A DNA stretch of 6,376 nucleotides from Conexibacter sp. (GTDB lineage Bacteria > Actinomycetota > Thermoleophilia > Solirubrobacterales > Solirubrobacteraceae). Below the pieces are notes generated by a model. The model ran no database searches. It was not told the DNA's origin and saw nothing but the letters and a program-made list of their open reading frames with translations. The stretch is from positions 1 to 6,376 of the forward strand of contig JAOPZG010000047.1 in NCBI GenBank assembly GCA_025964215.1, given 5' to 3'. A program made the position numbers and the translations under genes. Below are positions 1-4,992 of the stretch, piece by piece. Each line of letters begins with the position of its first letter. The first letter of the stretch is position 1.

Positions 1-41
1 GGCGCCGTCGGGCGCCCGTCGTGCGTTCGGGTTGCCCCTCG

Positions 42-47
42 TAGACT
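42..47 (+). promoter_or_regulatory. Candidate -10 element (TAGACT), leaderless start
   Basis: TAGACT fits the TAnnnT pattern of a housekeeping sigma -10 box. Six bases separate it from the GTG start at 54, so a transcript starting at the usual distance would begin at or next to the start codon. The same hexamer sits 7 nt before the ATG at 5849. I see no convincing -35 hexamer, and a GGAGG-like stretch (48-52) lies only one base before the GTG, too close for ordinary ribosome binding. The promoter reading is inference. Confidence 0.4.
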
Positions 48-53
48 GGAGGC

Positions 54-1031
54 GTGCCCTCCTTCTGCCGCCACAACCGGCTCGTCGAGAACTGCCCCAT
101 CTGCTCCAAGAAGGAGCAGGTCTCGAGCCCGACCCGCTCGGTCGCGCGGCGCCCCTCCCGCACCGCCGAGGCGAGCGCGGTGCGCGCCCCGCGGAAGTCC
201 GTCTCCTCCGGGATGACGGTGCGGCGCGTGCAGCGCGCGCCCGACGACGGCTACGAGCACGACCTCGTCCCGGGCCTGCGCTCGAGCATCGACGCCGGCC
301 GCCTGGCCGACGAGCTGGCCTTCAGCGCCGCGCGCCTGCGCGAGCTCTCCGACGCGCCTCCCGGCCTGTACGGCGAGGTGGCGGGCATGGAAGATCGCGA
401 GGAGGCGGCGTGGCTCACGTTCCTGATCGCGTTCTTCTCGCCGCTGGACTCGGCCGACGACCCGTGGGCCGGCATCTCCGCGGCCCGGACGACCTGGGCC
501 TCCGGCGCGCTGCCGGACCTCGAGGGCGTGCAGGTCGGCCCGCGCACGGCCTTCGACCCCAAGCGCGGCGCGGCGGCCCTGGTCGCCTACCGGGCGTGGG
601 CCGAGCGGCTCGGCGGGCAGGTCCCGGCGCTGGCCGGCGAGGAGAGCTGGACCTTGCAGCACCGCTACGACCGCGCCTTCGAGCGCCTCGGCCTGCCGGG
701 CTTCGGCCGGCCGCAGCGGATGGAGTTCCTGGTCCTCGGCCACCGGCTCGGGCTCGTCGACCTCGATCCGTGGACGATGCACCTGAGCGCCTCCACGCCG
801 ACCGACCCGGTCTCGCTGTCGGCCAAGCGCCTGCTCGGCATCGGCGACCCGGTGCTGCTCCAGCGCCGTCAGCGCGAGCTGGCGCACGGGGTGGACGTGC
901 CGGTCGAGTCCCTCGACCTCGCGCTGTACAACTGGTCGGCGCCCGCCGAGGCGGAGCGCTACGCGGCGGGCTCGACGGCGACGCTCGACGGCGCCGAGCG
1001 CGACCGGATCGCACGGGCGCTGGGGCTCTAA
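54..1031 (+). CDS. Zinc-ribbon protein, possible aGPT-Pplase clade 3 relative
   Basis: A soluble 325-residue protein. The N-terminus carries a probable zinc ribbon, C5-x-H7 with C14-x2-C17. A low-complexity basic linker (about 20-62) follows, then a mostly helical domain (about 65-325). The segment around 203-295 (RYDRAFERLGLPGF, then PVSLSAKRLLGIGD, then LDLALYNW) resembles the bacterial clade of alpha-glutamyl/putrescinyl-thymine pyrophosphorylases, which are HhH DNA-glycosylase relatives predicted from comparative genomics. I recognise this by pattern and cannot verify it here; no catalytic role should be assumed. There is no signal peptide or membrane segment. The GTG at 54 is chosen because it starts immediately before the zinc-ribbon motif and follows a -10-like box at leaderless distance. 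The next gene begins 3 nt after the TAA stop in the same frame, so the two are probably co-transcribed. Confidence 0.85.
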   Translation: MPSFCRHNRLVENCPICSKKEQVSSPTRSVARRPSRTAEASAVRAPRKSVSSGMTVRRVQRAPDDGYEHDLVPGLRSSIDAGRLADELAFSAARLRELSDAPPGLYGEVAGMEDREEAAWLTFLIAFFSPLDSADDPWAGISAARTTWASGALPDLEGVQVGPRTAFDPKRGAAALVAYRAWAERLGGQVPALAGEESWTLQHRYDRAFERLGLPGFGRPQRMEFLVLGHRLGLVDLDPWTMHLSASTPTDPVSLSAKRLLGIGDPVLLQRRQRELAHGVDVPVESLDLALYNWSAPAEAERYAAGSTATLDGAERDRIARALGL

Positions 1032-1034
1032 GGG

Positions 1035-1730
1035 TTGCGGTGCGCTTTCGCCTGCGCCTGCGCCGTCCTGGCGGCGGCTGCTTCGCTGGTGGCCGGCTGC
1101 GGCGGGTCGTCGGAGAGCGCCGCGGTGACGGCGGCGCCGACGGTCTCGCTGTGGGTCAGCGCGACGGCGCACGACTACCGGCAGGTGGCGGCTGGGGCGA
1201 AGCTCGCGCTCGCCGACGCGCGGGGCCACGCGGGCGCGTTCCGCGTGAACTACGCGGGCAAGGAGGTCTCCGACGACCCCGCGCGGGCGGAGGCCGATGC
1301 GCTGGGCAACGCGCGGACGTCCTTGCAGGACACGCAGGTCAGCGCGGTGATCACGAGCGTCGGCACCGCTGTCGCCCAGCCCGCGATCACGCTGCTGAAC
1401 GAGGCGGGGATCCCGACGGTCGCGCTCGGCGACGCGGCATTGAAGACGATGGCGTGCAGCGCGTCGAGCGACATCTACCCGAACGGGCACGAGACGGCGA
1501 TCGTCGTGACGCCGGCGACCGCGATGCCGCTGAGCTTCCGCGCGCGCTTCCTGGCACGACTCGGCTTCGCCCCGGACGCCGCGGCCTGGGGCGCGTTCCA
1601 GGGCGCGCAGGCGATCCTCGCCTCGCTGGCGGCGCCCACGAGCGTGAAGGCCGGGAGCAAGCCGCCGCGGCTGGACCGCGACGCGCTGGCGTCCACGCTC
1701 GTGCAGTCGCACGGCGACTGCGCGGCGTAG
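1035..1730 (+). CDS. Short lipoprotein, truncated periplasmic-binding-protein-like
   Basis: A 231-residue predicted lipoprotein. A hydrophobic signal peptide ends in the lipobox L18-V-A-G-C22, followed by a Gly/Ser/Ala tether, so the mature protein should be anchored outside the membrane. Residues 36-150 look like lobe I of a type-1 periplasmic binding protein of the branched-chain amino-acid ABC receptor kind, including a VITSVGTAVAQPAITLLNEAGIP stretch broken at residues 105-127. Residues 156-198 resemble the C-terminal part of such receptors (a TP turn, FRARFLARLG, then an AxxxGxxQGAQAIL helix). The central lobe II of about 150 residues is missing; full receptors have nearly 400 residues. 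C141 and C229 could form a disulfide. The TTG start is the only one that keeps the signal peptide. Its SD is poor (AAGGG abuts the start), so translation may depend on coupling to the upstream gene. It may be a compact natural variant or a remnant; no transporter genes are adjacent. Confidence 0.75.
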   Translation: MRCAFACACAVLAAAASLVAGCGGSSESAAVTAAPTVSLWVSATAHDYRQVAAGAKLALADARGHAGAFRVNYAGKEVSDDPARAEADALGNARTSLQDTQVSAVITSVGTAVAQPAITLLNEAGIPTVALGDAALKTMACSASSDIYPNGHETAIVVTPATAMPLSFRARFLARLGFAPDAAAWGAFQGAQAILASLAAPTSVKAGSKPPRLDRDALASTLVQSHGDCAA

Positions 1731-1782
1731 CGCGTTGTTGTAGCGCATCTGGACGGACGGTCGATGGTGTCCGTTGGCGGAT

Positions 1783-1798
1783 GTGGAGCCTCCTCCAC
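1783..1798 (+). terminator. Small hairpin downstream of the lipoprotein gene
   Basis: GTGGAG and CTCCAC form a perfect 6-bp stem around a CCTC loop, 52 nt after the lipoprotein stop. No T-run follows (the next bases are CGCTAAAGG). It is a weak terminator candidate at best, and could instead be part of the leader structure of the next gene. Confidence 0.25.
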
Positions 1799-1801
1799 CG
1801 C

Positions 1802-1817
1802 TAAAGGTGTTTAAAGG
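1802..1817 (+). repeat. Tandem TAAAGG repeat, 10-bp period
   Basis: TAAAGG occurs at 1802-1807 and again at 1812-1817, exactly one helical turn apart, in an AT-rich patch that stands out from the surrounding GC-rich DNA. The spacing suits two copies of a protein binding half-site. No regulator is identified, so a regulatory role is only a suggestion. Confidence 0.3.
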
Positions 1818-1830
1818 CATGTTGCGATTT

Positions 1831-1866
1831 CCGCTCTGAGCGGGATTGTGCGTGCGGATTCGCACG
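1831..1866 (+). promoter_or_regulatory. Pair of adjacent inverted repeats
   Basis: CCGCTC-T-GAGCGG (1831-1843) is a perfect 6+1+6 palindrome of the kind used by dimeric repressors. Seven bases later, CGTGCG-GATT-CGCACG (1851-1866) forms a 6-bp stem with a 4-nt loop. Together they could be an operator and leader hairpin, or a two-part terminator. No poly-T tract is present. Confidence 0.3.
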
Positions 1867-2072
1867 AGTCGGCGTTCGCGATCGGACCCCGCGGTTCCGG
1901 CCGCTGGTGGCGCGTGTCCGCTCGTCGGGTTCAGCCGGTGGCGGTTGGCAGCGATATCCGTGGCACCGCTCACCGATGGGCGGGCGTCGTCACTCGGACC
2001 TCTGGTGGGAAACAGGGGGGCGAGAAACCGTGGCGGCGGACCTAAGGATCACGACGCGCCAATCGCACCCCC

Positions 2073-2077
2073 AAGGA
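2073..2077 (+). promoter_or_regulatory. Shine-Dalgarno AAGGA for the gene at 2085
   Basis: AAGGA lies 7 nt before the ATG at 2085. This is good spacing and fixes the start of the sigma-factor part, so the N-terminal half of the chimeric gene still has an intact translation signal. Confidence 0.7.
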
Positions 2078-2084
2078 CTGGGAC

Positions 2085-3302
2085 ATGGACAACCTCGCCC
2101 CGCCCGAGCCAGAGGCTCGGGTCCGGCTCACCCACGCTCAAGCGCAGGAGCTGGTCCTGCGCACCGTCTCGACGCAGGCCGAGTCGCTGCTGCGCGTGGC
2201 CTACCGCCACAGCCTCTGCCCCGACGACGCCCACGACGCCTACCAGCGCAGCATGGAGATCTTCCTGCGCCGCGCGCCGACGCTCGACCCGGGCTCGGTG
2301 CACAAGTGGCTCCACGTCGTCGTCAAGCGGGAGGCGCAGGAGGTGCGTCGCGCGCGCTCCGGCTCGGTGGCCCTCGAGGCCGTCGACTTCGACCGCCACG
2401 CGGCGGGCGACGCGGTCACCCCGGAGGAGCGCGCGCTCACGATGGAGCGCACGACGCGCGCCGCGGAAGCGCTGCGCCGGCTCAAGCCGCAGGAGCTGCG
2501 GGCGTTGTGGCTCAAGGCGCTGGGCCATTCCTACGCGGATGCGGCTGGGAACGAGACGCGGGTGAAGCGGCCGGCTGCGTTGCGGGTCGACAACGGTGCG
2601 CCGGCGGCGCCGGTCGGGCTGGTCTCGCCGGCGCCGAGCTCGACGGCGAATCGGTTCGAGGTGCACTGGTCGCTGCCGCAGGACGCGGGTTCGCCGATCG
2701 TCGCGGCGCGCTACCAGGTGTGCCAGGCCGGGACGTGCGGTGCGGTGCAGACGGCGCCGTCGCTCACGTCCGTCGATGGCCTCGCGCTGCCGGCGGAAGG
2801 CGAGGGGAGCGTGCGGGCCTGGTTGGTCGACGCCGTCGGCCACGAGGCGCCGGCGACCGCGGCGACGCTGGCGCTCACCTACGCGCCCATGCCGGCCCCC
2901 AGCCCGACGCCGACGCCTGACCCGATCCCGACCCCACCGGGGCCTGCACCGACGCCCGTCCCGCTGCCCACGCCGAACCCCACGCCCCGGCCGACCCTGA
3001 AAGCCTCCCCGGCGCTCAAGATCGCCTCGCTGCGCCACAGCGGCCGCCGGATCACGCTGCGCGGCACGATCTCCTCCCGCGCCTCCGGTCGCCTCACGGT
3101 GCGCTTCCGCGCGCGCGGCGCGGACGGCCACACGAGGACGCTGACGCTGCATCCGGCGATCCACGCCAGGAGCTTCCAGGCGACCTTCACGCTGCCGCGA
3201 TCGCTCGTGCGAGCGCGTTCGGGGACGGCCGTCGTCAGCTACGCGGGCGACGCCGACACGAGCGCCGTGACGCGCCAGGCCAGCATCCGCTGGCACGGCT
3301 GA
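2085..3302 (+). CDS. Chimera: truncated ECF sigma factor fused to Ig/FnIII-like domains
   Basis: An uninterrupted 405-residue frame made of two unrelated parts. Residues 1-150 are an ECF-type sigma factor: region 2 at about 24-95 (DDAHDAYQRSMEIFLRR, then WLHVVVKREAQEVRRAR) and the first helices of region 4 at about 127-150 (LRRLKPQELRALWLKALGHSY). The sequence breaks off where the family continues with an EIA-type turn and the DNA-recognition helix. From D152-A-A-G-N156 it reads as the C-terminal half of a secreted protein: an FnIII/Ig-like domain (about 157-266, with the C213/C218 pair), a Pro/Thr linker (267-304) and a C-terminal beta-sandwich (305-405). No signal peptide or membrane segment is present, so the extracellular-type domains would stay in the cytoplasm. 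Gly codons are GGC in 4 of 4 cases before the junction and in none of the first 6 after it. Promoter recognition at -35 should be lost. It may be a deletion fusion, a pseudogene or an assembly error. Confidence 0.85.
   Translation: MDNLAPPEPEARVRLTHAQAQELVLRTVSTQAESLLRVAYRHSLCPDDAHDAYQRSMEIFLRRAPTLDPGSVHKWLHVVVKREAQEVRRARSGSVALEAVDFDRHAAGDAVTPEERALTMERTTRAAEALRRLKPQELRALWLKALGHSYADAAGNETRVKRPAALRVDNGAPAAPVGLVSPAPSSTANRFEVHWSLPQDAGSPIVAARYQVCQAGTCGAVQTAPSLTSVDGLALPAEGEGSVRAWLVDAVGHEAPATAATLALTYAPMPAPSPTPTPDPIPTPPGPAPTPVPLPTPNPTPRPTLKASPALKIASLRHSGRRITLRGTISSRASGRLTVRFRARGADGHTRTLTLHPAIHARSFQATFTLPRSLVRARSGTAVVSYAGDADTSAVTRQASIRWHG
2535..2552 (+). other. Fusion junction between sigma-factor and Ig-domain sequence
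   Basis: This stretch encodes A151-D-A-A-G-N156. To its left the protein follows the sigma region 4 pattern LGHSYA(E/D)xA. To its right it follows the DAAGNxT...VDNxxP pattern of repeat-type surface proteins. GCGGA fits both parents (GCGGAG for Ala-Glu, GCGGAT for Ala-Asp), so short shared sequence may have guided the recombination. The parental genes are not in the window, so the exact breakpoint is inferred. Confidence 0.6.
2883..2996 (+). repeat. Pro/Thr-rich linker-coding repeat
   Basis: This region encodes residues 267-304 of the chimeric protein, an irregular run of PTP/PxP units. Such linkers usually separate folded domains in cell-surface or secreted proteins, which supports an extracellular origin for the second half. 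The nucleotide sequence is correspondingly CCG/ACG/CCC-repetitive and could be prone to slippage or assembly problems. Confidence 0.75.
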
Positions 3303-3502
3303 GTCCCAGGGCGAACGGGCCCGCCTCGAGCGCGCTCGCCGAACGGTGTGCGGCCATGACGCCACAGGGCGCAGCCGGCTGTGCACAGCGAAACATCGCA
3401 ACGTGCAGGGGCTTCTAAAAACGCCGCGAACACGGGGGGTTTTGCCGTCCGACGGGCGTCGTACCGTCACGCCGTCCAGTCCTCGACGCGCCGGGAGCTT
3501 CC
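3303..3502 (+). other. 200-nt intergenic region
   Basis: No gene is seen. It contains an AT-rich/G-run patch (3417-3443) that could be a weak terminator, and a small palindrome CCGTC-C-GACGG (3445-3455). A promoter for the next gene must lie here if that gene is transcribed on its own, but no hexamer pair is convincing. Confidence 0.5.
3417..3443 (+). terminator. Possible weak terminator, A-run and T-run around G-rich stem
   Basis: AAAAC (3418-3422) can pair with GTTTT (3439-3443), and CC (3424-3425) with GG (3436-3437), with an internal mismatch and unpaired bases. The T-run at 3440-3443 follows a run of six G. It lies about 115 nt after the chimeric gene. Read on the minus strand, it also ends in a T-run. 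The pairing is imperfect, so this is tentative. Confidence 0.25.
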
Positions 3503-3958
3503 ATGCCCCTCTGCTTCATCGAACCTCACGACGCGATTCGCGTCATCGCAGAGTCTGTCGGCCGTGAGGCACGGCGGCAGCTGCTCGGCGAGCTCGTGCG
3601 CGCTTGGGTGGATGAGATCCCCGAGCGCGAGCTCGACACGCACTACGCCAAGGCCGTGGCCGACCTCGACGAGCACGACCTCTCGATGCTCGCCGCCTGG
3701 CACGCGTCGCTGGAGGTCGGGCAGCCGATCGCCAACCGCGACTTCCTCATGAACGTCTTCCCGACGCTCGGCGAGAACCGGCGCGAGGCGCTGAAGATCG
3801 CCGCGGGCTTCCGCGGCGAGGAGGCGTTCGAGGCGGGCGTCGCCGAGGAGCAGGCGCTCGAGACGGTCCTGCCGCGCCTCTCACGCGAGCGGTCCCTGGA
3901 GCTCGCGCAGGAGTGCATCGAGCTCTACCTCTGGGACCGGCTCGGCTCCGACAACTGA
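3503..3958 (+). CDS. Small acidic helical protein of unknown function
   Basis: A soluble protein of 151 residues, not recognised as any family. It is rich in Glu, Ala, Leu and Arg and looks entirely alpha-helical: about 10-37 (AIRVIAESVGREARRQLLGE and on), 44-72, 91-105, 107-122 and 127-146. There is no signal peptide, membrane segment or obvious metal-binding motif; its cysteines are C4 and C138. A loop at 73-90 (VGQPIANRDFLMNVFPTLGE) separates the two helical halves. The ATG at 503 nt past position 3000 is supported by GGGAG (3493-3497) at 5-nt spacing. It is flanked by gaps of 200 nt upstream and 113 nt downstream, so it is probably a single-gene unit. It faces the minus-strand operon convergently, and a large hairpin follows it. 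Translation style (GAG, CTC, CGC codons) matches the rest of the genome. Confidence 0.8.
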   Translation: MPLCFIEPHDAIRVIAESVGREARRQLLGELVRAWVDEIPERELDTHYAKAVADLDEHDLSMLAAWHASLEVGQPIANRDFLMNVFPTLGENRREALKIAAGFRGEEAFEAGVAEEQALETVLPRLSRERSLELAQECIELYLWDRLGSDN

Positions 3959-3963
3959 GCCGC

Positions 3964-3993
3964 CGCGGGCGCGCGGCGCGGCGCGGCCCCGCG
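3964..3993 (+). repeat. GC-rich inverted repeat just after the stop at 3958
   Basis: CGCGGG (3964-3969) pairs with CCCGCG (3988-3993) around a GC-only 18-nt loop made of GCG/GGC repeats. It overlaps the outer arm of the larger hairpin at 3990-4048, so the two structures would compete. It may help end transcription, or simply reflect base composition. Confidence 0.3.
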
Positions 3994-4048
3994 ACGTTCG
4001 TCTCGACTTATGGCCCGAGGAGGGCTATGAGTCGAGACGGACGCCGCG
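3990..4048 (+). terminator. Large 26-bp hairpin between convergent genes
   Basis: The arms 3990-4016 and 4022-4048 pair around a GAGGA loop (4017-4021). There are 26 pairs interrupted by one A/C mismatch (3994/4044), and the inner 10 bp CGTCTCGACT/AGTCGAGACG (3999-4008 with 4030-4039) is perfect. In plus-strand RNA, three positions are G-U pairs; in minus-strand RNA these become A-C mismatches, while the A/C mismatch becomes G-U. No T-run follows on either side. Its place between two gene ends suggests a two-way terminator without a U-tract, or an mRNA 3'-end stabiliser. It could also be a dispersed intergenic repeat. Confidence 0.55.
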
Positions 4049-4071
4049 AGCGGCGCCACGCCACGCCGCCC

Positions 4072-4992
4072 CTACGCCGCGTCCACCCGGCGCAGCACGT
4101 CGTACCGCCCGACCCCCGAGCGGCCCTCCATCCGCCACGTGAAGAACGCGCAGTCCAGGCGCAGCCGCCCCAGGTCGAGCGTCGTCCCGCACGAGACCTC
4201 GCCGGCGGCGCGGCGCGCGTAGGGCGCGTCGTCGGTCTCGTACAGCTCGAGCCCGGCGTGGCGCTGGCGGCCCTCGCTGTCGTAGGTGGTCGACACGCGC
4301 GGGTCGGCGACGACCAGCGACAGCGGCTCGTCGGTCTCGCCGTCGCGCCCCAGCAGCACCGCGTGGATCGCCTCGTCCGCGTGCGACGACGCCTTCACGC
4401 CGCGCACCGCGGTGAGCGTCACGCCCGCGTCGCCCTCGAGCCAGACGCCGAGCGTCCGCGCCATCGTCAGCTTGTCCCAGTCCGGCGCGCCCCACGAGTG
4501 CCCGCGCTGGCCGCGGCCGCTGAACGCGCGCTCGACCCCGCCGATCGTCACCTTGCCGGTGACCTTCACGAGCTGGTCGTAGCCCTCCATGCCGCCGAGC
4601 TTCCCGGCCGGCTCGTCGGGCCCCAACTCGGCCGGCGCGCTCACCGACTCCAGATCCAGCAGGAACGCGTGCGAGCCGTCCTCGTCGTCGAAGTGCATCC
4701 GCCACGCGCGCAGCGGGTCGACGACCTCGGTCCAGACCCCGGCGGCCTCGGCGCGGCCCCAGCCGGTGCCCTCGCCGTCGGGCACGCCGCCCTCGGCGCG
4801 CACGGCGACCGGCTGGCCGCCCGCGAAGAGCACCGCGAGCCCGCTCGTGACGACCTCGCCGCCGGTCATCGCCCGCCCGATCCGGGCGACGCCGCAGACG
4901 TCCGCCTCAGGATCGCTGAACGCGACGGTCACCGCGTCGCTGCGGCCCTCCGCCAGCTCGCGCGGCGCCTCGTGATCGGCGCTGATGGTCAA
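4072..4992 (-). CDS. CrtC/AttH lipocalin-like protein
   Basis: A 306-residue soluble protein rich in beta-strands. The middle holds the tell-tale pattern of the CrtC/AttH lipocalin-like superfamily: YDQLVKVTGKVTIGG (138-152), then GRGQRGHSWGAPDWD (159-173), where HSWG-x2-DW closely matches the DHSWG-x-RDW signature of the superfamily. Acidic and aromatic strands follow to the C-terminus (FFTWRMEGRSGVGRYDVLRR). Known members act on hydrophobic substrates such as carotenoids or are uncharacterised, so the substrate here is unknown. The TTG start is supported by a strong AGGAGG 5 nt upstream, and it overlaps the fxsA stop by 4 nt (TTGA). That implies translational coupling as the last gene of the operon. 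No signal peptide is seen, so the product is probably cytoplasmic. The family assignment is by motif only. Confidence 0.8.
   Translation of the reverse strand: MTISADHEAPRELAEGRSDAVTVAFSDPEADVCGVARIGRAMTGGEVVTSGLAVLFAGGQPVAVRAEGGVPDGEGTGWGRAEAAGVWTEVVDPLRAWRMHFDDEDGSHAFLLDLESVSAPAELGPDEPAGKLGGMEGYDQLVKVTGKVTIGGVERAFSGRGQRGHSWGAPDWDKLTMARTLGVWLEGDAGVTLTAVRGVKASSHADEAIHAVLLGRDGETDEPLSLVVADPRVSTTYDSEGRQRHAGLELYETDDAPYARRAAGEVSCGTTLDLGRLRLDCAFFTWRMEGRSGVGRYDVLRRVDAA

Larger units (their letters stand above)
1731..2084 (+). other. 354-nt intergenic leader with small inverted repeats
   Basis: I find no convincing gene here. It holds, in order: ACGGAC/GTCCGT (1753-1758 with 1769-1774), a 6-bp hairpin (1783-1798), a tandem TAAAGG (1802-1807, 1812-1817), CCGCTC-T-GAGCGG (1831-1843) and CGTGCG-GATT-CGCACG (1851-1866). 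The part from about 1970 to 2060 is G-rich with short AAAC motifs, but I could not match it to a known riboswitch. The first two structures may end transcription of the lipoprotein gene, and the rest may control the gene at 2085. These roles are inferred. Confidence 0.6.

Noticed and set aside
32..1804. A 590-codon frame covering the first two genes
   Set aside because: Its translation is Arg/Ala/Gly/Pro-rich low-complexity typical of out-of-frame reading of GC-rich genes. The two genes in the other frame have a zinc ribbon, a lipobox and natural composition.
1945..1973. TTGGCA as a -35 element for the gene at 2085
   Set aside because: No TAnnnT hexamer lies 16-19 nt downstream. The nearby GATATC is too close.
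1848..2045. A 65-codon GTG frame in the leader before the chimeric gene
   Set aside because: No ribosome-binding site, no recognisable domain, and it lies among inverted repeats. Open frames of this size are common by chance at this GC content.
1995..2065. Possible cyclic-di-GMP (GEMM-I) or similar riboswitch, suggested by AAACC and CCTAAGG motifs
   Set aside because: The required paired GGCAAACC and CGCAAAGCC elements, the tetraloop stem and the 3' GGCAGCC arm are not present.
2049..3470. A 473-codon minus-strand frame opposite the chimeric gene
   Set aside because: Arg-rich shadow with no domain. The plus-strand frame carries sigma and Ig-domain signatures and a good Shine-Dalgarno.
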